From assembly GCF_040954835.1 (NCBI RefSeq), contig NC_090718.1, positions 15,267,532-15,331,531 of the forward strand: a stretch of 64,000 nt of DNA. Direction: 5' to 3'. Under the pieces are notes generated by a model. The model did no database searches, was not told the origin of the DNA, and saw only the letters and a list, made by a program, of their open reading frames with translations. Shown in pieces: positions 24,266 to 41,560 of this stretch (position 1 is the first letter of the stretch; the number at the start of each line of letters is the position of its first letter). Source of the stretch: Lepisosteus oculatus. Its lineage: Eukaryota; Chordata; Actinopteri; Semionotiformes; Lepisosteidae. The position numbers and the translations under genes are program-made.

Positions 24266-25380
24266 CTATACAGACAAAAATGTAAATACACTTAGCCAGG
24301 GCAACTTCTTTTGCTAACATGCAAGAAGATAGAAATTTCTTAATCAAGGACCCTGGACTTTGAATTTGCACCCCAAATGTACAGTCGTTACAGTTCAGTT
24401 TCATGCCCCAGGTTTTCACAAATTAGCACTATCAAAACACAAAACATTCAGGCGTCTGCTGAGTACCTGAGCTCATACAGGTCAACCAGCCAGCAAAGGT
24501 TTTCAAGCATCATGCTGGAACAACAGACATCACACGCAAGACCTCAGAAGCTGATTATCATATGAAAATTCCAAGATTTGCTATTACATGTGCTGAACGT
24601 GAATCTGTTGGGAGAACTGACACCTAGCCTAACCAGGAATATTCTAAAGATGGTCGCAAAGAGGACTGTTGTGAGTTTATTGAAATGTCTCTACGCTGGA
24701 AAAATCTTAAAAGTCCCTTTTCAAAGCAACAACTCTTCAGCGTGGCAGAAAGGCTCAGCCCAACTGCACTGGCAGTGCTTAAGGTACCCCAAAACCCTCC
24801 TATACTCACAAACCCCCATGACTCTGGTTTTGAAGACGTTCATTTTTACTTTTACAGGAAAACACAAGTCTATAGCCCACTGGTATAATGTGGTAAACAA
24901 TTTGCTTCATGAATACAGCGGTTTGATTCCCTGCTCGCTCCTGGAAAAGCACAGGGAACTGTTGACTTTATTCCCGTGTTGAGACATGCAGGCGAAAGCC
25001 TAGCTGTTCCCACTGAGAGCTCCCACACAATTAAGTAACAAAGAGACAGCAGTAGCGCACACACATTTTTCACGTGTGTGACGAGCTCCTGTAGAAGCTG
25101 TTTCAGGCTCTTTTTAGGCTCAGCAGGAGCAGTTTGGTAAAACGAAAAAGAGGGGCTCCGTTATCGCGAATTCCCAAACTTTTCATTCGTGTCTTTCTGT
25201 TTTAAATGCGGAAATTGTACCGAGTTCCATTTTCGTTTTAATACCGCCTGCCAGCTTCAGTTGACTGAAGGATGAATACCATTAAAATACCAACATAGTG
25301 CATATAAATTGATTTTGTTAATAGGCTGTTAAAATCTTACCTTTTTGTTACAGTAATTCTTTGTCCTTAAAACAAATCAT
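24266..25380. other. NKAPD1 5' intron, nothing else seen
   Basis: Sequence between the acceptor of the NKAPD1 start exon and the presumed shared promoter. No conserved reading frame or repeat family was recognised. A 5' untranslated NKAPD1 exon must end somewhere to the right, but I could not fix its donor. Confidence 0.4.
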
Positions 25381-25764
25381 GTTATTTCATCCCACTGACT
25401 TCCTCCGCTTCTCTGTTGTTTCACCGGACGTTGTTGTCATTGCTTAAACGTCCCATCCTGTTTTCCTCGCTAATAAAATATAGTGATATAAGATAGCAGT
25501 TAGGAACAATTAAACACGGTAGCACCCTGCGGTACATCGGAGGAGTAAACTGAGAATAATGTAAGCGGATACATCCATTTCGGCATTGAAAGAGACTGCA
25601 TGACAGAAGAGTGTAAATCGAGGTGGGAACCAATATTTCCAGCCTGAGCTCCCACACGGATTGACGGACTGCGTTTCTATAGTTACCGAGAAGCTACAAC
25701 AGAAAGGCATAGACGGGAGGCTGTGGGAAGATTTGAAAATCTCACCCAAATATCGCACACCAAG
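25380..25764. promoter_or_regulatory. Head-to-head NKAPD1/PIH1D2 promoter and PIH1D2 non-coding exon
   Basis: NKAPD1 runs left and PIH1D2 right from this region. A donor, CACCAAG|GTAGGC, with GT at 25765, fits the end of a PIH1D2 5' untranslated exon, whose partner acceptor (tttcccccacag) ends at 27848. An X-box-like site, GTTTCTATAGTTAC, lies at 25673-25686 and matches 9 of 12 fixed positions of the RFX consensus GTTNCCATGGNAAC. RFX control would suit a cilia gene such as PIH1D2. The shared promoter and RFX use are inferred. Confidence 0.4.
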
Positions 25765-26055
25765 GTAGGCAGCATTTTAGAGCAGGACAAATGTGTGTTT
25801 GTATAAAAAAAAAAATACATTAATGTGATTGACTTGCGGCATTTTTATTTTCACTGTTATTTTTTTCTTTTCTGTTTTTATTAGCCTAATGATTATAGGC
25901 AATATATTATCGAAGTTAATTGGAAATCCCGAGTTATACGTCTTCATAATATGTATATATCATGAAAGGTGCTGCAAAGGAGTCACTGTCTAAGACACAT
26001 TTTATATTTGCAAAGCCTCATAAAGTCGGAATATTTCCATGCCTAAATATATTTC

Positions 26056-27683
26056 CAGTGCAGTCCAAAGACAGTGACACGGGTATTGTTGTTTTGGCTC
26101 TGTACTGCAGCACGTTGGATTTGAAATGAAACAATGACTATGGGGTTAAAGTGCAGAATGTCAGCTTTAATTCAAAGATATTTACGTCTGTATTGGGTGA
26201 ACCGTATAAGAATCACAGCCCTTTTTATACATAGCCCCCCCATTTCAAGGGACTAAAAGTAATTGGACACATTAACATCATCTTAAATAAAATTGTCATG
26301 TTTAATACTTGGTTGCAAATCCTTTGCAATTGATGACTGCCTGACGTCTGCAACACATAGACATCACCAGACGTTGGGTATCTTCCCTGGTGATGCTCTG
26401 CCAGGCCTGTAATTCAGCCATCTTCAGTTCCTGCTTGTTTCCAGGGCTTTTTGCTTTCAGTCTTGTCTTCAGGAAGTGAAATGCATGCTCAATGGGATTC
26501 AGGTCATGTGATTGACTTGGCCAGTCGAAAACATTCCACTTTTTGGCCCTGAAAAACTCCACAGTTGCTTTAGCAGTATGTTTGGGGTCATTGTCCTGCT
26601 GCAAGGTGTAGCACCATCCAATGAGTTTTGAGGCATTTGGTTGGATCTGAGCAGATAAGATGCTTCTGTACATTTCAGAATTCTTCCTGCTGCTGCCGTC
26701 TGCAGTCACATCATCAAGAAAGACAAGTGAGCCAGGTCCACTGGCAGCCACACATGTCCAATCCAGGACACTACCTCCACCATGTTCCACAGATGAGGTG
26801 GTCTGCTTTGGATCATGAGCTGTTCCCTTTTTTTTCCACATTTTCCTCTTCCCATCACTCTGGTACAGGTTAATCTTCGCCTTATCTGTCCATAAGACTT
26901 TGTCCCAGAACTCTACAGGCTTTTTTTATGTACTTTTTAGCAAACTGTTACCTTGCCTTTCTGTGGCCTTTCTTACCAGGGGTTTGCATCTTGTGGTGAA
27001 CCCTCTGAGGTTATGCTGGTGTATTCTTCTCTTTATGGTAGTTTTTGACACATCTATACCTACATCCTGGAGAAGGTTCCTGCTCTGTTCAACAGTCGAA
27101 AAGGGGTTTTTCTTCACGATTGAAAGTATTCTTCTGTCATCACTACTGTGGTCTTCTCTGGTCTACCAGGTCGTTTGCTATGCTAAGCTCACCAGTGCGT
27201 TCTTGCTTCTTAATGTACCAAACAGTTGATTTTGATACACCTTCTGGCTATGTGATTGATTTATTCTGATTTTTCAGCCTCATGATTGCTGTGTTAATGA
27301 CATTGACTCTTTTTTGTTCCTCATGTTGAGAGACAACAGCAACAGACTCCAGACGCAAGTGTCACACGAAGAATGAACTCCAGACCTTTTCTTAGCTCTC
27401 TTGTGCAGGAACTAACGATGCAACGACACACAGCTGGCCAAGAAACAACTGAGCAGCCAGTTGTCCAATTCCTTTTGGTCCCCTAGAATGGGAGGACTAT
27501 GTATAAAAGGGGCTGTGATTCCTATATGTTACACCCAATATAGATGTAAATATTCTTCAATTAAAGCTGACATTCTGCACTTTAACCTCATAGTCATTGT
27601 TTCGTTTCAAATCCAATGTGCTGGAATACAGAGCCAAAACAACAAATATTCTGTCACTGTCCAAATACTTATGGACTGCACTG
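26056..27683 (-). mobile_element. Degenerate Tc1-like DNA transposon
   Basis: Long inverted repeats of about 200 bases bound it. The left end starts cagtgcagtccaaagacagt and the right end, reversed, starts cagtgcagtccataagtatt. Both continue with the ttggctctgtact, gaaacaatgactatg and gtgcagaatgtcagctttaa blocks. The left repeat has lost about 11 bases near its tip. The inside holds a broken transposase on the minus strand. It lies in the inferred 5' intron of PIH1D2 (25765-27848), about 170 bases before the start exon. No clean TA target duplication was seen. Confidence 0.85.
26302..27117 (-). pseudogene. Tc1-like transposase remnant
   Basis: Two minus-strand frames carry parts of one transposase. 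Bases 27117-26926 give an N-terminal helix-turn-helix part (SKTTIKRRIHQHNLRG). Bases 26841-26302 give the catalytic C-terminal part, with QQDNDPKHTAKATVEFF and SHDLNPIEHAFHFLK; 34 residues separate the Asp of QQD and the Glu of PIEH, the DD34E spacing of Tc1 elements. The frame is broken between them, so no intact enzyme is made. Confidence 0.8.
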
Positions 27684-27855
27684 TGCTAGATTCAGGAATG
27701 ACAGTGTGATATCTTGGAAGAGAACTAGATATATATTTTTTTGACTGAACATGTGCTTATTAAGTTTTCATGTGATGAAATTGTGTGTCTGCCCAGTACC
27801 AATTCCCTCTAGAAGAAGAAGGGTCACCTGTGTCCGTTTCCCCCACAGGCGCGGC

Positions 27856-30800
27856 ATGGCGGCTCCGTGCTCCCAGCAGGCCGTGCTGCAGCAGGTCAGC
27901 CAGCTCTGGTCCCTGCTGGACGACCTGTCAGAGAGCAGCCCCGAGGGCTACCGCAGGTTCATCCAGCAGCAGCTGAAGGACGGGGCTGATTACTACAGCA
28001 GCCCTCAGGCTCACTCCTGTCTGCGCACTGAGATACTGGTACACACTCCCCCGTCTTACTCCTGTCCGCGCACTGAGATACCGGTACACACTCCCCCGTC
28101 TCACTCCTGTCCGCGCACTGAGATACCGGTACACACTCCCCCGTCTCACTCCTGTCTGCGCACTGAGATACCGGTACACACCCCCCCGTCTCACTCCTGT
28201 CTGCGCACTGAGATACCGGTACACACCCCCCCGTCTCACTCCTGTCTGCGCACTGAGATACCGGTACACACTCCCCCGTCTCACTCCTGTCTGCGCACTG
28301 AGATACTGGTACACACTCCCCCGTCTCACTCCTGTCTGCGCACTGAGATACTGGTACACACTCCCCCGTCTCACTCCTGTCTGCGCACTGAGATACCGGT
28401 ACACACTCCCCCGTCTCACTCCTGTCTGCGCACTGAGATACTGGTACACTCTCCCCCTGTCTCACTCCTGTCTCTACACTGCTATACCGGTACACACTCC
28501 CCCGTCTCACTCCTGTCTGCGCACTGCAGTACTTGTACAGACTTTTTTTACACCCCAGTAGGTGGAAATCGCCTTACATAATAGGAATGCAGTTTAAACA
28601 CTGTACAACCCCAGAGCTCCAATTGCAGTTTGCTGTCAGATGTACCTGGGGATCAAAGTGAGGAAGAGGTGAGAAAAGAGATGATTTAATCATCAACCAC
28701 AAGGTGTAATATTGCAGAGCCATACCAATGAAGTGCGAGGGCTCGGCAAGCAGCAGCTCAAACCACATAAGCAGTATTCACGGTGGTCATTGCATTCCTA
28801 ATATTCTGGTGAGTGCGTGCAGAACACCCTGTTTCAAAGCTGTGCTGTGTCCTGCAGGAGCCAGAGGAGGGCGTGCTCTATGTCAACGTGTGCAGCTGGA
28901 AGCGGGTCCCCACTCCGGAGTCTCACTCCAGCCCCGTCCCGCTGTGCGCCAGCAAGCTCGCGACTGGAGCTGAAGGCAAAGGTACCACCACTCCCCTGGT
29001 CGCGCCGCTTCGCGATTCAATTCCAGAAGGAAAAACAAACCCACCATGTTTGCAAATGAGTCAATCCTAGTTGAAAGTGCATTTGAAGAGAAACAGCCTG
29101 TGTGTTGCAGCTCAGTGGTCAGCATTGCTGCTTTACAGCGCTGGGGCCTTTGTTTCCCTTCCGGACCAGGGGTGCTGTGTGTGTGGAGTCTGTATGTTCT
29201 CCCCATGTTCACATGGGGGTTTCCTCGAGGTGCTCCAGTTTCCTCCCACAGCCCAAAAAGATACCGAGTCTACGCCAGTGGTGTAGTGGTATCATACAAG
29301 ATTCCCATTCTTGCCACCCGGGTTCGATTCCCGGCTGGCGCATAAAAACGACGCTTTTGGCGGAGAGGTGGTTCTGTGGCTAAGGGTCTGCGCCTGTGGC
29401 TGGAAGGTTGCCGGTTCAAATCCCGCAGCCGGCAGAGGAATCCTACTCCGTTGGGCTCCTGAGCAAGGCCCTTCACCCCAGCTGCTCCAGGGGTGCCATA
29501 CAATGGCTGACCCTGCGCTCTGACCCCCAGCTTCTCTCCCTGTCTGTGTGTCTCATGGAGAGCAAGATGGGGTATGCAAAAAGATAATTCCTAATGCAAG
29601 AAATTGTAAAGGGTTAATAGTGATAATAGTTAAAAGTGATGATGTTATTACCCTGCCTTGTGTCTGTTGCTTACTTGGGATAGGTTCTGGCCCCTCAGCA
29701 CCCCTGTATTGGATAAAGTGGTTCGAAAATGGATGGATGGACCTGTGTGTTTTTTAATCCCTTAAAGAGGTGTACAGTGTGATCGATGTGGCGTTCAGTC
29801 CCGAGACGCTGCGGAGAGCAGAGGGCGACGGTGAAGAGAGGGACCAGCTGCTCCGCCTGGCCTTGTTGTACGCTGAGCAGAACCACGGGCTGCGCCTCTC
29901 ACCCTGCTACACTCTCACCAGCGCCAACATCAAGGGCCCCACCCAGAGGATGAGAGACCGCCTGGCCACACCTCTCAATACCTCCGCCCACAGCGCTCCA
30001 GGTAACCCACCACTTTCCAGCAGCCCAGCTGGGTTTAGTGCTGGGTAGTCTGGCTGGAAACCACTTAAAAATATACAGACATGCATAAGCCCCACCCCAG
30101 AACAGCAACTCACATTGGTATAGGTCTTGCAGTACACAATGTATACACAGTAGAGAGCTCCAACTTAAATACATTGTTCATCACACCATACGAGGCTTTT
30201 AGAATTATCTCGAGCTAGAATGATGATCGAGGGAAAACGAGCTCATTTTAACACTCCTCCTCCGGCCACCTTAGGACAGTGGTTCACCGCCCCCCTTGGT
30301 GTACAGGCTAAAATTGTATTTAAACATTTTTTTTAAATGTTTTGATTTCAATTGTTACTTGACAGATTGAAGGTCGTATGATCCAAATTCACATTTGAAC
30401 TTTGGTGTATTTAATTTAAGAGCTTGTCTCAAACATTATCAATGTGAGCTCTGATGCTGCATATTTGTCACGGGTTTTGAAATTCTCAGCTCTGTAGAAG
30501 ATAAGGCACAATGCAAGTCACTTTCAACATCGAGTCTGTTGTGGTGCTTATTTCTGGTCATCGAAAGCACAGAAAATCCGGTCTTGCGTCAAAGTTAGCT
30601 GACTGAAGATGCCCGAGAGGGTAGTTGTCAGATTTTAATTCCAAAAACAGTTCTTGGGCAAGGACTGACCTTCATAGACAAAAGGATTTTTGACATTTTG
30701 TTTAGATTTAGCTGATTAGTAGCAAATTCAATGCAGCGATTTGAGAGCGAGTCCTACTTTTCTACTTATAAATTGCTGTAAAAAACATTGCCTTATAGAA

Positions 30801-31706
30801 AAATTTAGTACATATTTAGGTGTACATAAAAAGCTCTCGTGCCCTTCTTTAGCTCCTCAGATGTCCCCTTGGGGCCCTGCTGTTGAGCGAGACCCTTATA
30901 TGCCACACTGGTGCCAAACTGCTGCCTTAGATTAACAGCTGGACGCCAGTCGAGTTATGATGTACTGTAGGATGTAAGGCACTCAAACCAAGTTCACGTT
31001 CAGCCTATGGAGAAGACTGTCCTTTCTTTCCAGAAGAAGGGGGCTCCCTGCTCCAGCAGATCTGTGCACTGCAGCAGAACAAAGAGAAGGAAGAAGAGAA
31101 GGGGTGCAGCCAGCTGTTCCCTCAGGAAGTCACAAATCCAGCAAAAGGTGGTCTGATCCAGGAGCTCTCAAGTACGACGACAGTAGCACAGCCTCAGGAG
31201 CCCCGCTATAAGCTTGCGGTTATCCAAGACGGCGAAGGGAGACCCCACACTCTCCAGCTGACTGTGGACTTGCCTGGGATCAGCTCCATCTCCGAGTGCA
31301 AACTGAGTATCTCCCAGGCACGTGGCACCAGTCCCCACCCTTCCTCTACACCACTAAGTTCACAGCAGCAGTGGGCTGTTAAGGGAGTGCTGGTCACAGT
31401 CAGTTCTGGTAACTTGCTTGTGCAACTCCTCAAACCAGCACATTACTATTGGTATTCCATTACAGAATAATTACCCATTTGTAAGCTTAGGTATGTACAG
31501 AGTTTCAGATCAGAACAATAGCAGCTGAAAGCAGTTTGTTCTACATCATGACTTTTCAGTTTCTGTTTTAGGATGACGTGCTGATCGAAGTGGAAGATCT
31601 GTACCATCTCCAGCTGGACCTGCCCGAGACAGTGAATGAGGAGGCAGCCAGTGCCACTTTCAGCAAGAAGACCCGTATACTGTCTGTGACTGTGCCTATA
31701 CTATGA
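27856..31706 (+). CDS. pih1d2: PIH1 domain-containing protein 2
   Basis: Five coding exons, plus strand: 27856-28038 (exon opens at 27849), 28858-28981, 29768-30001, 31034-31317, 31572-31706 (stop TGA). Phases join to 319 aa; human is 315. The N-terminus (VSQLWSLLDDLSESSPEGYRR, about 14-34) and LYVNVCSWKRVPTPES form the start of the PIH domain, with VYSVIDVAFSPETL and IKGPTQRM following. The C-terminal 80 residues (LAVIQDGEGRPHTLQLTVD, LPGISSISECKLSIS, VLIEVEDLYHLQLDLPE) are a CS/p23-like domain. PIH proteins are HSP90/R2TP-type co-chaperones; PIH1D2 acts in the cytoplasmic pre-assembly of axonemal dyneins. Two oddities: the first coding donor sits inside a 45-bp tandem array, and intron 31318-31571 appears to be GC-AG. 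Human PIH1D2 is likewise divergent from NKAPD1. Confidence 0.93.
28011..28540. repeat. 45-bp minisatellite spanning a PIH1D2 exon-intron junction
   Basis: About eleven copies of a unit holding tcactcctgtctgcgcactg, then agatac(t/c)ggtacacac and tcccccgt. The first copy contains the last coding bases of the PIH1D2 start exon and its donor (GT at 28039). Every later copy repeats both: GT at 28084, 28129, 28174, 28219, 28264, 28309, 28354, 28399, 28444 and 28490, with a degenerate copy near 28534. Because 45 is a multiple of 3, the reading frame stays open through the array to 28581. Confidence 0.9.
29272..29342 (+). tRNA. tRNA-Gly(CCC)-like sequence
   Basis: A 71-base cloverleaf: D arm ggtgtagtggtatca, anticodon stem caaga/tcttg with loop ttcccat (anticodon CCC at 29304-29306), T arm ccggg/ttcgatt/cccgg, and the discriminator A. 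It closely resembles vertebrate tRNA-Gly-CCC. The first acceptor pair is A-C in place of G-C. A and B boxes look intact. No T-run terminator follows; a SINE body begins at once. It is either a tRNA gene or copy beside a SINE, or the head of a composite SINE. Confidence 0.5.
29343..29650 (+). mobile_element. tRNA-derived SINE nested in the V-SINE
   Basis: It opens with a tRNA-like region: gtggttctgtggctaagggt as the A-box part and gccggttcaaatcccgcagc as the B-box part. The body is ctgagcaaggcccttcaccc, then caatggctgaccctgcgctc and ttctctccctgtctgtgtgt, ending in an A/T-rich tail with gataatagt and gatgatgtt. It lies between the two halves of the V-SINE and so inserted later. Confidence 0.6.
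31318..31571 (+). other. Apparent GC-AG intron of PIH1D2
   Basis: The exon ending SIS-Q must join to DDVLIEV in phase 0, as in human PIH1D2. The junction reads ATCTCCCAG|GCACGTGG, so the donor dinucleotide is GC. The acceptor is tctgttttag at 31571. The nearby GT at 31322 would shift the frame by one base. GC-AG introns are a known minor class. Confidence 0.7.
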
Positions 31707-34304
31707 TCTGTATATTTTTGTGCGTAAGAATTCAAGAAGCCCATTGGTATCATCTTTGCTTTTGGTGGTGAACTAAAGCTGCAAAAATGTTTACTCCACT
31801 CCTACCTGTGTTATATGGTCAAAAGGAGGAATGGTTAAGTCTCTCACACCCGCCAAACATACATTCAGAAATGCATGAAAGACTTGGGATCTTGTATGGG
31901 TAAATGTAAAACTTCATCTGACTGAACCATGCCCACTATAAAAACACTGCACACTCCAAAGGGAAGAGTCTGGTCTTTTAGGGCCAAGTTTCTACAAAGA
32001 AAACAGAAGCTGCTTGGTCCAATTGAAAACCTTTAATCTCCATTTTACAATACCCATTGTGCGCAGTATATGAACAGGCCAAATTTAAGGCTGAATCAGA
32101 TTACAAAAGCATAAACAATGAGATCACACAGAGTCCAGAATTCGTGCAATTATCAACAGTACATTTGATGGACAGGCTGGGTGAGAGGATAGTTCACACT
32201 TTTTTACAGATAAATCTTACAACCAGCTGGCTTAATATAAGCTGTACTATTCTGACTGAAGTTCAGGTGCCAAATACTAAACCTCAGTATTTATGCTATG
32301 AGCAGGCTTGGAAGCCTACATTGTAATCAGACCCCAGTATTTTCAGGATACAGCTATAGAACAAATTACTTTGTTCCCCCCCCATGTCTAGAGAAGGGAT
32401 GGATTGCGCACATACAGCAGGAGGAATTCTGGGTTGTTTGATGTTTAGACACCAGCTGCTGAAGCAAGAAAGGCTAGGTCCCGCCTGTCCTGTGGGGTGT
32501 GGTACAGGTAGGTATTTACAACGAGAGGGCAAGGGAAGGGTACTAGGCTGCAGACTGTGGTCAGGCCTCAGCAGAGGCTCATTACTGCTCACAGCAGTGT
32601 TGCCTCTCAGGATCTGGATGCACATTTTACAGCATGATGGCTTTGGAGGAACACCCTTCACAGAACAAAGCAGTGTGAAAATGAGTCCTGTGCAGGGATT
32701 TAACAATGTTGCATCCGTCGAGTCACAAGGTACACAAATGTTGGTTTTAGCATTGACAATTTACAAGGAGTGTTAAAGTCAGGAAGAAAAGTCACAGGTT
32801 TGTCACAGAATGCACAAATCCGGCCTTCTCCACAAAACGGATGCACAAGCTTTGTAGGCATTTCTGGATTCAATTCAAATACACTTTTATAATTTACCCA
32901 TGAATTCTCTTATTTTATTAAGCTTCTCCTTTTTTGCTCCTCATGATACAATGACCACCATGAAACTTTGTACCACCATGTTTACACTGGCTATTAAAAA
33001 TTCAGCACTAATTCCAATAAAGTTTATTTAAACACCTGACCAGTTTTAAATAGCTAGGTTACCCAGCAGAGATAAAGGTTTATCCCACAAGCTCTGAACT
33101 TAAATTAATAGACAGTTAGCAAGTCCTGTAGGTGAGCTGGAATAAATTTTCATCCTTTCAGTCCCTCTGTAGCAGCTTAACCAGGTCCAGTGAGAACGTG
33201 CGTCTTATAAACAATTGAAGACAAACGCTCCAAACCCCTTTCACACTCAAAACATTTAAATAAAAGCAATGCAGTAACAGTGCAAGATCTGGGGTGAGAA
33301 ACCAAATCGGTTCTTATAGGATCAATCCCAATCCAGGCATCAAGTCCATATGGAAAGAGAACAGATAGGCACAGCAAAGATGAGGGAACAAAAAACTGAA
33401 GGACCACTACACACCCCCCAACACCAAACGTGAAGTCCAAACTGGAAGTGTTGCAACAAAGTAGTGCAGTTTTAAGAAAAGTCAGCTTGACTGAGGGAAA
33501 CCCTGGATTACTGCTTCAATGCACCACACACTAAAAGTACCATCTGTAAGGACACTAACCAACAGACTGACTTCCAGACTCAGCTCAACAGAAACTGCTT
33601 TCCAAGGTCAGGGGGATCAGCGGTCAGGAAGGGACTGTTGCCCTTGTGGGGTGATAAGACATTTAGACTGAACCCACCCGTTGGAGCAGGGGGACAACTG
33701 CAGAGATGGGCTCTGCTCTGTCCTGACAGACCTGCTTAACACAGCAGGTACCTTCCAGTGAAGGCAGCACAGAAACAGGAGAGGAGAAAAATCAAAAGAA
33801 CCAAATATGAGCATTTTCCTCTTTGCCATCTAACACTTGGCAGAATTTGGCACTCAAATCCCACTGTAACCCCACCATCAGGGTAGTTTCAACTTGGAAG
33901 CTGTAGCCAAGACAATTTTTTATTCCCAGCCTTTATAAATATTTAAAACGAGAGACAAACATCAGCACAGGTCGGGGATCCTGGTTCAGGCCAGTATTGA
34001 AACTGGTTTCCCACCCCTCTCCACCAGTGATTTATGGAGCTCCAATATATTCAAACCCTCCCCCCCCCCCTCTAACATGGATACAAGGATTCCTATCCAG
34101 AGCTGAAAGCTGTACTTTAAATCTGAAAGGTACCCGTTTCAGGACTGGGTGCTTCTGTGTGCGCCTGCCGTCGAAAAGCTTAGTAAATCATGACCAGGTG
34201 AAGGGGTGGGACAGACAGGGGAGGGGTGAAGACAGACACTGATCCCACAAGCTGCGCCCCCGTCGGTTTCCTCCTCCTGGTGGGGGGGCCGTCACCCTGG
34301 AAGG
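31707..34304. other. Convergent 3' ends of PIH1D2 and DLAT
   Basis: PIH1D2 ends at 31706 on the plus strand and DLAT stops at 34305 on the minus strand, so this gap holds both 3' untranslated regions. A minus-strand AATAAA for DLAT lies at about 33919-33924 (tttatt on the plus strand). I did not find a clear plus-strand AATAAA soon after 31706; one lies near 33016. No other gene was seen. Confidence 0.5.
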
Positions 34305-41297
<6,993 letters not shown>

Positions 41298-41560
41298 TCC
41301 GAGCTGCTCGCTTAACGGCGCAACACCAAGAAGTTCCCCACTCTGCAGAAGAGCTGGCCTTTTAATGCTTCAGAGCCGACAGCCTTAATGCCGCTCCGGT
41401 GTCCCCCAGTTTATAACGAGAGTCCCTCCCTCACTTTCCAATGACCTCCCCGTCTCAAAACATCTCGCTTTACGGCTTACCCGCAGCACCTAGGCTCCGC
41501 CCACCAGAGTCGTGTGAGGTCGTAAAGCACGCTGTCGTCAAGCAGCGCGTCTCTGCCTCT
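41298..41560 (-). promoter_or_regulatory. DLAT promoter region
   Basis: GC-rich, CpG-containing DNA directly upstream of the DLAT start. A GC box, ggctccgccc, lies near 41491-41500, and a ccaatgacc word near 41440. No TATA box is obvious, as expected for a housekeeping mitochondrial gene. The transcription start is not fixed. Confidence 0.4.

Larger units (their letters stand above)
29108..29743 (+). mobile_element. V-SINE interrupted by a younger insertion
   Basis: The left part (29108-29265) reads agctcagtggtcagcattgc, then agtctgtatgttctcccc and ggtgctccagtttcctccca, the head and conserved central core of V-SINEs. The right part (about 29651-29743) reads gggataggttctggcccctc, then agtggttcgaaaatggatgg, the matching LINE-like tail. 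The two halves are split by about 385 bases holding a tRNA-like unit and a second SINE. It lies in the PIH1D2 intron 28982-29767. Confidence 0.7.

Noticed and set aside
28039-28581. Long 15-residue repeat protein continuing from the PIH1D2 start exon
   Set aside because: The human-like protein joins from the donor at 28038/28039 to 28858. The repeated tail is kept as a splicing question, not annotated as coding.
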